A program made the translations under genes and the position numbers. Shown here one piece after another: positions 28,303-36,426 of a stretch of 64,000 nucleotides of DNA (within the stretch, counting starts at the first letter, position 1; every line of letters begins with the position of its first letter). A model generated the notes under the pieces. The model was not told the DNA's origin. It saw nothing but the letters and a program-made list of their open reading frames with translations, and did no database searches. The stretch is taken from contig CABVRX010000016.1 of NCBI GenBank assembly GCA_902500825.1, positions 1-64,000 of the forward strand. Reading direction: 5' to 3'. Origin of the DNA: an uncultured Nitrospira sp. (GTDB lineage: Bacteria; Nitrospirota; Nitrospiria; Nitrospirales; Nitrospiraceae).

Positions 28303-28782
28303 ATGTCAACCAGGCCTCCCTATCCGCATGTGCATCAGATCAATGTCTCTGACGGAGGTGTTCCGAAGCTGCCGGTTTGGGAGGCCAAGGTGAGTGAACG
28401 GGGTTTGGATGGCGATCGCCAGCGCAATCTGAAGTTCCATGGCGGGCCGGATCGTGCCGTCTGTCTGTATTCGCTTGAACTCATCGAACAACTTCAAGAT
28501 GAAGGCCATCCGATCGATCCAGGATCCTCCGGTGAAAACCTGACCTTGTCCGGCTTGGAGTGGGAGCTGGTGCGACCCGGTGCGCGATTGACGATCGGTC
28601 CTGACGTCGAACTCGAAGTCACGAGCTTTACAACTCCATGCAGCCATAATGGGCGCTGGTTTCGGGATGAGGACTTCTCGCGCATTTCGCAGAAGCTCAA
28701 TCCAGGCTGGAGTCGTGTCTATGCGAAAGTGCTGCAGGGTGGAGTTGTGCGGCCTGGAGATGCAGTCGAGATAGGGAGCTAA
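28303..28782 (+). CDS. MOSC-domain protein (159 aa)
   Basis: The start at ATG 28303 follows the prmA stop by two bases. MOSC domains bind molybdenum cofactor or related sulfur-bearing ligands through a conserved Cys; here TTPCSHNGRWF carries it, with GDRQRNLKFHGGPDRAVCLY and GSSGENLTLSG as family blocks. Short, stand-alone MOSC proteins like YiiM are involved in molybdo-enzyme or N-hydroxylated-base reduction. No partner oxidoreductase is adjacent. Confidence 0.88.
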   Translation: MSTRPPYPHVHQINVSDGGVPKLPVWEAKVSERGLDGDRQRNLKFHGGPDRAVCLYSLELIEQLQDEGHPIDPGSSGENLTLSGLEWELVRPGARLTIGPDVELEVTSFTTPCSHNGRWFRDEDFSRISQKLNPGWSRVYAKVLQGGVVRPGDAVEIGS

Positions 28783-28810
28783 CAACCCCGTACGCTTTTG
28801 GAGGTGTCTA

Positions 28811-29470
28811 GTGGATCGCGTACCAGAACCAGAACTGATGGACGATCCGAAGCAGGCAGAGGCCTACGCTCGCGCCGACTTTGCGGAGGAAAACCAAGGA
28901 TTCGTTGAACGATTCAAAGAGTATTTTCCGGAGTTTGCGCAAGGAAAGGTATTGGATCTCGGCTGTGGTCCAGGGGATATCCCGATCCGATTTGCCAAAC
29001 TGTATCCGGCCTGCCAGGTCATGGGCATCGACGCGTCGGCTCCCATGATTCAATTAGGAGAGCAAGCGGTGCAACAAGCGGTACTGGCCGACCGCATCAC
29101 GTTGCGATGCGAACGGTATGAAGAGGTGGCTGGTGCGAGAATCGTTGACGCCGTCATTTCCAACAGCCTACTCCATCATCTGCTCAATCCGTTGCAGTTT
29201 TGGCAGAAACTTCGCCAACTGGTGAAGCCTGGGGCGCCAGTCTTGGTGATGGACCTGCTCCGCCCGGACTCACCGGAAGCGGCACAAGCTATTGTCGATC
29301 AGTACGCTGCTAACGAGCCGGCTATCCTGCGTCGCGATTTCTACAATTCTCTGCGTGCGGCATTCACAGAAGATGAAATCGGTTCACAACTTGCCCGCAT
29401 GAATCTCACACGATTGCTGATCGATATCCCAGACGACCGGCACTGGGTGGTCGGAGGGATAATTTATTGA
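28811..29470 (+). CDS. Class I SAM-dependent methyltransferase (219 aa)
   Basis: GTG start with GGAGGTG upstream. Motif I is VLDLGCGPGDIPIRFA, followed by VMGIDASAPMIQLGEQA, DAVISNSLLHHLLNPLQFWQ and PVLVMDLLRPDSPEAA. The pattern is the UbiE/Methyltransf_25 type acting on small molecules; substrate unknown. Together with prmA and the MOSC gene it forms a likely three-gene operon. Confidence 0.85.
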   Translation: MDRVPEPELMDDPKQAEAYARADFAEENQGFVERFKEYFPEFAQGKVLDLGCGPGDIPIRFAKLYPACQVMGIDASAPMIQLGEQAVQQAVLADRITLRCERYEEVAGARIVDAVISNSLLHHLLNPLQFWQKLRQLVKPGAPVLVMDLLRPDSPEAAQAIVDQYAANEPAILRRDFYNSLRAAFTEDEIGSQLARMNLTRLLIDIPDDRHWVVGGIIY

Positions 29471-29607
29471 GAGCGATGGCGAACCTATATTTTAGCGTTC
29501 AGTATCCAGCTAACGGCAGACACGGGACAGGTTGTCTCTGCGGGATTATACAGTCTGTCTAATCATTGTTGGGTGTTGGATATAGGGTTTAGACGGGATA
29601 GAGGACA

Positions 29608-30162
29608 ATGAGCCAGTTGATTCGATGCCTAGTTTTAGCGGTCTTGTTTTCGCTGGCCGCTGGTTGTGTGAATGTGGTCAATCCGGTCTTGGTAAAAGTA
29701 ACCTATGACAAGCCTATTAGAATGACATCCGACAAAACTGCAAGGCTGGAACTAATTATCGGCGTCGTACAAGGGGACCGCCCTTACCCTAGTTCGCTGT
29801 TCAATGCGCAAGACCAGCAAGTATTCACGGAGTCTCTCGAAGAAGAACTCCTCCGCCTCAACCTCTTGCGCGTATTTGGAGAGGGAGAATCGACCATCGA
29901 GGGTACGGATGTCCTGATCCTACTGATGTTCGTGCATACGACGCACGACAGCAATTTACACGACTATCGGCTAGATGTTGCTATGGAAATCTGCTCTGCC
30001 GATAGAGCATTCAAGAAGCGGTATCAAGTTCTATCGTCAGAGGGGGAGAGCATATTGATACGTATGGGAACCAACGCAGCAGAAGGCAAAGCCAAAGCGG
30101 CCAAGAAACTAATGGCAGCGTTGATCCCGGACATCGAGCAGTTTATGAAAGCCCAGCAATGA
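29608..30162 (+). CDS. Lipoprotein of unknown function (184 aa)
   Basis: The signal peptide ends in LAAGC (lipobox, lipidated Cys 20). The remaining 165 residues look like a compact alpha/beta domain with ELIIGVVQGDRPYP, LEEELLRLNLLRVFGEGE and a C-terminal basic helix (AKAAKKLMAALIPDIEQF). Resembles DUF4136- or GNA1162-like lipoproteins in outline only. A GAGGACA site precedes the ATG. The coding frame is somewhat A/T-richer than the surrounding genes. Confidence 0.75.
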   Translation: MSQLIRCLVLAVLFSLAAGCVNVVNPVLVKVTYDKPIRMTSDKTARLELIIGVVQGDRPYPSSLFNAQDQQVFTESLEEELLRLNLLRVFGEGESTIEGTDVLILLMFVHTTHDSNLHDYRLDVAMEICSADRAFKKRYQVLSSEGESILIRMGTNAAEGKAKAAKKLMAALIPDIEQFMKAQQ

Positions 30163-30214
30163 TGATTCCCAAGGCTCATGCTTGACCCCATTGGTCTTCC
30201 TCAAGTGTTAGGCA

Positions 30215-30970
30215 ATGAAATCCCATCCTCTGTCATTACGGCGTATTTGTGAAGACCTTCGGACAGTTACTTTTCTTCCACTGCTTCTCCTTCTCGCCAT
30301 CCTGAATCTTGCCTCCTGTTCGGTGATCGAGGCGACTTTCTCGACGATCAAGACGGGCTATCGTGTCATTAAGGGAACAGTTAAAGGGACTATCTGGGTC
30401 GTGCGAGGCACCTATCAATTTACAAAAGAGACGACCAAACTCGTGTACCGCATCGGCAAGTTTACCTTTGAAGTCGTCCGTGCTCCATTGGAGTATCCCT
30501 TGGTGAGGGACGACGTTCAGACCATCGATGGACTCCCTGTCAAGGAGGCGATTCGCCTAGGGCGCGTGAAAAACGCTCCCTATACCGTCAAGGGCCGGCA
30601 TTATGTGCCGATGAGCGTCTCCAGTGCACAGACCTATGAAGAGACAGGCATGGCATCGTGGTATGGGGAAGAAACACTGCGTCAGAACAATGGATCCATG
30701 ACGGCCAACGGCGAACTGTTTAACCCGCGAGCATTGACGGCAGCCCATAAGTATTTGCCGCTTCCAACCCATGTGCAGGTGACGAACTTGGAAAATGGGC
30801 GGTCGATTGTTGTGAGAGTGAATGACCGTGGCCCCTTTCCCAGTCAGTACAATCCTGATTCCGGAAAGAGGATCATCGACTTGAGCGAAGGAGCAGCCGA
30901 ACAGCTTGGGTTTGTCGACAAAGGAATCGCCCTGGTCCGTGTGGAGACGATTCAACTGGAAGAGTCGTAA
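30215..30970 (+). CDS. rlpA: RlpA-like septal ring lipoprotein (251 aa)
   Basis: The lipoprotein signal ends in LNLASC; a hydrophobic/amphipathic region full of repeated TxKGTxxxVRGTYQF segments follows, then a double-psi beta-barrel: GMASWYGEETLRQNN, SMTANGELFNP, ALTAAHKYLPLPTHVQVTN and IVVRVNDRGPF with DLSEGAAEQLGF. The catalytic-type Asp of NDRGP is present. RlpA cleaves naked glycan strands at the septum or scaffolds it. No SPOR domain is seen, so this is the short form. Confidence 0.92.
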   Translation: MKSHPLSLRRICEDLRTVTFLPLLLLLAILNLASCSVIEATFSTIKTGYRVIKGTVKGTIWVVRGTYQFTKETTKLVYRIGKFTFEVVRAPLEYPLVRDDVQTIDGLPVKEAIRLGRVKNAPYTVKGRHYVPMSVSSAQTYEETGMASWYGEETLRQNNGSMTANGELFNPRALTAAHKYLPLPTHVQVTNLENGRSIVVRVNDRGPFPSQYNPDSGKRIIDLSEGAAEQLGFVDKGIALVRVETIQLEES

Positions 30971-31277
30971 GCGGAGCCAAGGAACCGTCTATTCAAACCG
31001 AGAAAAGTGCCGACCCCTTAATTCTGTTTCGGAACTCACGTCCATTTTTAGCATCATTGCCATACCTCACTTCGTTCATGATGTAGGAATATCCAGATGA
31101 AAGATTTGGTCATCAGCGAGCCTCCGATCGTGGAAGCGTTGCGCTGAACCATTGTTCGCTTTCAGCAAGCTGATTATGAGTGAGCGGCCGTGAGGTGGTG
31201 TGTCAGCCAATCGGCAATCCTCCATGGCCTTCAGAGGGCCAAGTGGTTGCGTCAACCGTTCCACGAGGACCATTCAA
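30971..31277. other. Intergenic stretch, no gene recognised
   Basis: A 16-codon frame at 31097-31147 (MKDLVISEPPIVEALR) could be the stub of a lost gene, but it has no partner sequence. Nothing else is supported. The region lies between the ends of rlpA (plus) and the cNMP-binding gene (minus). Confidence 0.35.
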
Positions 31278-31922
31278 CTATACAGCTCCTGGCTCGATAG
31301 CGCGGCGCCGCACGTCGGCCAGCAGTCGTTCGACGATCAGTCGCATGAAAAAGAAGCCTAGCTTGGGGTTCTGGTAGTACAGGCGGTAAATCATCTCATC
31401 CGTCATCGTGTATAGTTCGCAGTCGGTCTCGCAGATCACAGTCATCGTGCGCACCTTCTCGATGGAGAAGAGCCCTATCTCTCCGATCAACTCACCGGGA
31501 TCGAGGTAGTGGCCGATTTCTTGAAGCTTGAGGCGCCCCATGGCCACGTAGACGATTTCGTTGGCCAGATCACCCTTTCGGAAGAGCACTTCCCCGGCCT
31601 TGTGCTTCCTGAGATACATGTGTGGCAAAAGCCATTCCGAAACGGGTGATGCCACAGTGGCCTGTTCGATCTGCTTTGTCAGCCGGATGATTTCTGACAG
31701 CCGTTTGGAGTTGATCGGTAACAGGATGGCATTGAGGAGAAATTCCGGCGCGCCGAGCAATTTAACGATATCAAACTGCACATGCAATACGCTGAAGCTG
31801 ATGAAAATGACGTTGCTGGCCACGGCCAGCACACGCAGGTGAATCATGTCTTTCTGCGCATGACTGGCAAGATACAACAGGCATCCTAGTAGGCCAATGA
31901 TGGTAACGTAATCAACGTGCAC
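31278..31922 (-). CDS. Membrane protein with cyclic-nucleotide-binding domain (214 aa)
   Basis: Two to three membrane helices (about 5-22, 28-48 and 56-70) lead into a CRP-like cNMP-binding beta-roll: YLRKHKAGEVLFRKGDLANEI, VAMGRLKLQEIGHYL, DPGELIGEIGLFSIEKVRTM and VICETDCELYTMTDEMI. The GE-x-x-G-E-I-G part is the phosphate-binding cassette region, although the Arg usually found in R-S/T-A-T is R-T-M-T here. No DNA-binding domain. The start is GTG with only a weak AGAAAG site. Cyclases in the same neighbourhood could supply its ligand. Confidence 0.8.
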   Translation of the reverse strand: MHVDYVTIIGLLGCLLYLASHAQKDMIHLRVLAVASNVIFISFSVLHVQFDIVKLLGAPEFLLNAILLPINSKRLSEIIRLTKQIEQATVASPVSEWLLPHMYLRKHKAGEVLFRKGDLANEIVYVAMGRLKLQEIGHYLDPGELIGEIGLFSIEKVRTMTVICETDCELYTMTDEMIYRLYYQNPKLGFFFMRLIVERLLADVRRRAIEPGAV

Positions 31923-32386
31923 GGATCGTGATCTTTCTAACGATGGCCGATGCGAGGATATGCGTGGTTGTCGTTGTTCTTCCGTTATGATCCGGTTGAG
32001 CGATCCGCATCCAGTGTGCTGAGACCTGCTTCGGTGCGCTCAAAACCGATGGAGAGCTGGACTGAGGGGTATCGGTTGTGTGTTCCACAACGTATTCGAG
32101 AAAGGTGCTTTCCCAGTTCCTGAATGCGAGTTCCCCTGAAAAGGGATCAGAAAAATGTAATTGGAAGGCCATATCCAGTTCAGTGGGGCGTATGATAGCG
32201 CCGATGGTGAAGAAAAATAAATCAGGTCTGCTCGGGATATCGAGCCTCGGTTCTGGCGGTGGTCGTGTAGACCTATCCCTTCCGGCACTTGCGCTCGCTC
32301 GGAAACTCGTCATTTGATTTTGAGAGAGGTTCGAGTCATACTTCTCGCCCAATCCGCATCGGTGAGCTTTATTAAGCGATAGCATT
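31923..32386. other. Divergent intergenic region upstream of the UspA-UbiB fusion
   Basis: A minus-strand frame of 157 codons (31912-32385) fills most of it. It has no recognisable domain, no ribosome site, and an amino-acid mix (Ser, Thr, Arg and Pro runs) like untranslated sequence. I treat the region as control sequence or decayed DNA. Confidence 0.35.
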
Positions 32387-34471
32387 GTGGACGATCAGCC
32401 GCGGAATCACGCCATACGACGTGTCATGGTCGGCACCGACCGCTCGAAAACAGCGGATCAGGCTGTTCTCTGGGCCGCCCAATTCGCTGATCGCTATGGT
32501 GCAGACCTGTTCGTGGTGCAAGTCATCCTCCCGCAGCACCCATCCACCACAGAATTCGGCACGGCGGAGCACACACGGGCTGCGGCCGCGAAACATGAAC
32601 TGACGGATTGTGTCCGTCAGCTTGTCGGAGAGCGCGGACATGCGTTCATCGTCATGGATGATGACCCGGCGTTGGCCATCGTCCGTGCCGCTGAGCAAGA
32701 AACAATCGATGTCTTGGTGGTGGGGAATGCGGGCATGGCGGGGAGAAAGGAGTTTTTGCTCGGCAACGTCCCGAACCGAATCAGTCACAATTCCCGTTGC
32801 ACCGTGATCATCGTGAATACCCAGCTATTAGCCGAAGGGCACACTGGAGAAGCCGCCCGAGTCATCTCCTCTCAACCCGAAAGCCAAGTCTCTGAACCTC
32901 ACATGGGAGCTCGAGCAGTAAAAATCGCCACCGTGATGGCGAAATATGGTGTTCAAGAATTCTTGAGCCAACCCGCTCCATCGGATATCTTGACACGCCG
33001 TCAGCAAGCCAAGCGTCTTCGTGCTGCGCTGGAAGAACTGGGGCCCACCTTTTCAAAACTGGGGCAGGTGTTGTCGACTCGCCCGGATCTCCTTCCTGCG
33101 GAATACATCGAAGAACTTGCGATGTTGCAGAGTCACGTCCCTCCACTGTCTGAGCGCGAAGTTGTTCGAGTGGCTGAGCAGGAATTGCGGGTGCCGTGGG
33201 AAGATGTGTTCGAGTCGATTGATCCCAAACCGCTCGCTGCCGGGACCATCGCCCAAGTTCATCGGGCGACATTGGAAACCGGCGACCGGGTGGTCGTCAA
33301 GATTCAGCGGCCCACGGCACGAGCGGAAATCGAGCAGGATCTGGCTCTCCTGGAGGTCTTTGCCGAAAAAGTCGGCAAGCGTCCTGCGCTCAACCGAGTG
33401 GTGAATATGGAGGCCGTGTTCAAACACCTCTCCACGTCGCTTCAGCGTGAACTCGACTTCCGTCAGGAAATTGAGAACATCGAGAGGATGCGGATGGTGC
33501 TCGCAGACTATGATCGATTAGCGGTCCCTTCCGTGTACCGAGAACTCTCGACCGCCCGATTGTTGGTGATGGGAGAAATTCAGGGTATTCACATTGCTCA
33601 GGCGCCGGACGGTCCAGAACGCGTCGAGGCCGCCCGGCAGCTCTTGGAGAGCTTCTATAAGCAAATCATCGTCGATGGTTTCTTCCATGCCGATCCTCAC
33701 CCAGGGAATCTTATGTGGTGGAAGGACCGTATCTACCTCCTGGATTTCGGTATGGTCGGGGCTGTGGATGCCAATGTGCGTGAGCACCTCTTGTTACTGC
33801 TGATGGCGTTGTGGAAAGAAGATACGGTGTTCCTGAGCGACGTCATTCTCATGATGGCGGGGTCGCTTGATCGGAGCGATCTGAATGTGCCTCAGTTCCA
33901 GAGTGACATAGGCGACATGATCTCAAAATACCGTACGGCGGCTCTGGCCGACATGCAGATCGGACCGCTTCTCCAGGAAATGAGTGCGATCGGTGTTCGA
34001 CACGGTGTGCCACTGCCGGCGTCATTGACACTTGCGGCCAAGGCGCTTGCGCAGGTCCAACTCGCGACCGCGCAGCTTGATCCCAAACTCGATCCGTACG
34101 ATGTGGCGGGCAAGTTTTTGATGCGGTCGATGCTGAAACGTCTGGGTGCCACCCTGGATCCCAGAGGGTTGGTGTATCAGTCGCAGAAGTTGAAAGTACG
34201 GGCTGAGCGGGTCGTCGAAGCGATTGAACATCTCATCGGTGCCCGCCCTGGCCAGAAGCTGGTCGTCAATTTTAAGGCGAATTCCCTGGAGGATACGGTT
34301 CGCCGTACAGGTCGGCGTTTCGCAGTAGGGCTGACCGCTGCCGCAAGTATTCTCGCCAGCGGACTCACGGCGACCTCGGCCACAGCGGCCGATTGGGTCT
34401 CCGTCTCGTTCGGGATCGTCGCCGGGCTGCTGATTGTTGGATTGGTTCTGGATTTGATGCGCGGACGGTAG
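32387..34471 (+). CDS. Fusion of universal stress protein domain and UbiB/ABC1 atypical kinase (694 aa)
   Basis: Residues 8-150 are a UspA fold (RVMVGTDRSKTADQAVLWAA, DVLVVGNAGMAGRKEFLLGNVP, SRCTVIIVN), with the G-x-x-G-x(9)-G-S/N ATP-binding pattern partly kept. From about 190 a UbiB/AarF domain follows: LGPTFSKLGQVLSTRPDLLP (KxGQ), PLAAGTIAQVHRA (Ala-rich loop), VVVKIQRP (Lys), FFHADPHPGNLMWW (catalytic loop) and YLLDFGMVG (DFG). Two membrane helices close the protein. UbiB proteins support ubiquinone or lipid biology. Start GTG with weak ribosome site. Confidence 0.9.
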   Translation: MDDQPRNHAIRRVMVGTDRSKTADQAVLWAAQFADRYGADLFVVQVILPQHPSTTEFGTAEHTRAAAAKHELTDCVRQLVGERGHAFIVMDDDPALAIVRAAEQETIDVLVVGNAGMAGRKEFLLGNVPNRISHNSRCTVIIVNTQLLAEGHTGEAARVISSQPESQVSEPHMGARAVKIATVMAKYGVQEFLSQPAPSDILTRRQQAKRLRAALEELGPTFSKLGQVLSTRPDLLPAEYIEELAMLQSHVPPLSEREVVRVAEQELRVPWEDVFESIDPKPLAAGTIAQVHRATLETGDRVVVKIQRPTARAEIEQDLALLEVFAEKVGKRPALNRVVNMEAVFKHLSTSLQRELDFRQEIENIERMRMVLADYDRLAVPSVYRELSTARLLVMGEIQGIHIAQAPDGPERVEAARQLLESFYKQIIVDGFFHADPHPGNLMWWKDRIYLLDFGMVGAVDANVREHLLLLLMALWKEDTVFLSDVILMMAGSLDRSDLNVPQFQSDIGDMISKYRTAALADMQIGPLLQEMSAIGVRHGVPLPASLTLAAKALAQVQLATAQLDPKLDPYDVAGKFLMRSMLKRLGATLDPRGLVYQSQKLKVRAERVVEAIEHLIGARPGQKLVVNFKANSLEDTVRRTGRRFAVGLTAAASILASGLTATSATAADWVSVSFGIVAGLLIVGLVLDLMRGR

Positions 34472-34503
34472 ACTCGAGTGGTTCTATTAACCGTTCGTCA
34501 CAA

Positions 34504-34641
34504 TCACGGTTTGGCTCCACCGCTCTTGACTGAACGTAGGATCATTTTTTCGAGCAGGTAGGCTAATACCGACATCCCCAGGGATATCAGCCAAAATTGC
34601 AACCGTCCTTCAAGAGACCGAGGTTTCATCTTCGTGCTCAT
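34504..34641 (-). CDS. Small single-pass membrane protein (about 45 aa)
   Basis: From ATG 34641 the frame encodes MSTKMKPRSLEGRLQFWLIS and a hydrophobic helix (LISLGMSVLAYLLEKMIL), then a short basic tail. No good ribosome site; a longer frame continues upstream to 34761 with a composition unlike protein. It lies tail-to-tail with the UspA-UbiB gene. Called only because the basic-then-hydrophobic pattern is typical of small membrane peptides. Confidence 0.4.
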   Translation of the reverse strand: MSTKMKPRSLEGRLQFWLISLGMSVLAYLLEKMILRSVKSGGAKP

Positions 34642-34805
34642 TGTGGGACCATTATCATTGACGGCCACGCCGTCTGCAATAGGGAATTGATTCGCAGCCT
34701 GGTTCTTCAGCCGAGCATGCTTGCGCTCGGGGTGTGCTTCCCTTTGCATCTGCTGGGCCACCTTACTGATGCCAGCCGTAATATTTAAGGATGCTGAGGT
34801 GACAC

Positions 34806-36125
34806 ATGAGAGGTGATGGGGCCAAGTTGGCTAAAAAGCTCTTACCCCAGGTAGCAATGTTGTCATTCCTCTCTCCCGGCGAAATACAAGCGCTTTCACA
34901 ACGCGGCGAAATACTGTCTGTTAATGATGGCGATGTTCTTATTGCTGAGGGTGCGGTTGGAAACACCTTGTTTCTTGTGCTGCGAGGTAAAGTGGCGATC
35001 TCACGGGATGGATTTCGCCTGGCCGTAAGTGAAATGGGATCTGTAGTAGGCGAAATATCGCTCGTTGACTCGGGAAAGGCAACCGCAACAGTAACAGCTA
35101 TAGGTCCAGTGATGGTGTTCAGGATATCCAGGGAGAACTTTGAAACTCTCTACTCAAATAAGAATTTTGTTCGCGCTATCCTCAAAGGTCTTGCCGCGAA
35201 AACAAGGGAGGCGATTGACCGAGACGTTGGCAACCTTCACAGAATAGAAGGACTGCGTGATACGTTCGGGCGATATGTTTCTAAGGCAGTGTTGGATGAT
35301 ATATTGTCTTCTTCTGACCCGGAGTCACTTTTATCCGGTCGCTTGGCCAATGCAACAATCTTCTTTTCTGACATTCGCAATTTCACTACTTTCTCCGAGC
35401 ATCTGCCTGCTGCCGACATGATCTGCCTGCTTCGAGACTATTTTGGCCGAATGGTTCCCCTGGTAACGAAGCACAACGGGTATATAAACAAGTTCATTGG
35501 TGACGCTCTTTTGGTTCTATTTAATCTTCCAGTGGCATACTCAAATTCGGCCATTGAAGCGGTACAGACTGCAATTGAAATGTCCCAATCGCTTGACGAG
35601 ATGAACGCTGATAGACGCGACCGCGGAAAACCTGCGATAAGCATCGGAATTGGGATCCATGCAGGAGAAGTAATTGCTGGCAACATTGGTAGTGTTGAGA
35701 GAATGGAATACACCGTCATCGGTGACAATGTCAATCTATGCTCACGCCTTGAGGGTTTGACCAAGCACTATGGAGTACGGGTGCTGATCAGCGAAGATCT
35801 GCGAGAGAAGATTGGCCAACATTTCCTCATTCGCGCAATAGATTTAGTGATAGTGCAAGGTAGGCAGAAGCCCACACGGATCTATGAACTTTGTGGGACG
35901 ATATCTTCAGCGAGAGATATAGAAGTATCAGTGTGTAGGCAGTATGAGGAAGTACTAAATCTGTACTTCGCTAGACGCTGGCGTGACTGTATCAAGAAAA
36001 TATCTAAGAGCAAACTGCTAGCTATCGACAATCCATCTAACGTGCTGCGTAACAGATGTGAGTTCTTTTTAAAAGAACCTCCTTCCGAAAACTGGAATTG
36101 TGCTTTTGCCATGGGTGAAAAATGA
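34806..36125 (+). CDS. Class III adenylate/guanylate cyclase with cNMP-binding domain (439 aa)
   Basis: Residues about 18-130 form a cyclic-nucleotide-binding beta-roll (FLSPGEIQALSQRGEIL, VVGEISLVDSGKATATV). Residues about 175-355 are a class III cyclase: FFSDIRNFTTFSEHL (metal Asp), YINKFIGDALLVLF (substrate Lys and second metal Asp), and YTVIGDNVNLCSRLEGLTK (Asp for adenine, Asn/Arg for transition state). These residues point to cAMP. Self-feedback by the product is likely. The reading frame is clearly more A/T-rich than its neighbours, which suggests horizontal transfer. Confidence 0.9.
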   Translation: MRGDGAKLAKKLLPQVAMLSFLSPGEIQALSQRGEILSVNDGDVLIAEGAVGNTLFLVLRGKVAISRDGFRLAVSEMGSVVGEISLVDSGKATATVTAIGPVMVFRISRENFETLYSNKNFVRAILKGLAAKTREAIDRDVGNLHRIEGLRDTFGRYVSKAVLDDILSSSDPESLLSGRLANATIFFSDIRNFTTFSEHLPAADMICLLRDYFGRMVPLVTKHNGYINKFIGDALLVLFNLPVAYSNSAIEAVQTAIEMSQSLDEMNADRRDRGKPAISIGIGIHAGEVIAGNIGSVERMEYTVIGDNVNLCSRLEGLTKHYGVRVLISEDLREKIGQHFLIRAIDLVIVQGRQKPTRIYELCGTISSARDIEVSVCRQYEEVLNLYFARRWRDCIKKISKSKLLAIDNPSNVLRNRCEFFLKEPPSENWNCAFAMGEK

Positions 36126-36426
36126 TAGGGCACTCAAATATGGCCAAAAAGTATGGGGTCAAGAGCCTTTATGAAACGTTTTTGGTTGATGGTCACTCAA
36201 CCGAATCTCCGTGGCGAGATGATGCCGTTTAACTGTGGATGCGCCGAGCGGTGGAGGCATCGGTAGAGAACACTCTCGTTTCTACGGATGCCCCGATGCG
36301 TTTCGCACACCTTTCCTGCGAGAGGGCACCTTGTCGGTGAGATGAGGCATCGGTGTCTGTGAGGAGCCGGTGAGGCATCCTGGCGCACGCCGCTCGAGTT
36401 TTCGCAGCCTGCTAAGGTTTGAAACG
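36126..36426. other. Intercyclase region with hairpin and GAGGCATCGG repeats
   Basis: The string GAGGCATC recurs three times (near 36254, 36343 and 36372), and GGCATCGGTAGAGA...TTTCTACGGATGCC (about 36257-36296) forms an imperfect hairpin. A GTG at 36370, in frame with the following cyclase, has GAGGAG three bases upstream and is an alternative start. No separate gene seen. Confidence 0.4.

Noticed and set aside
31912-32385. 157-codon minus-strand frame between the cNMP protein and the UspA-UbiB gene
   Set aside because: No ribosome site or recognisable domain; Ser/Thr/Pro/Arg-biased composition; overlaps the start of the cNMP gene.
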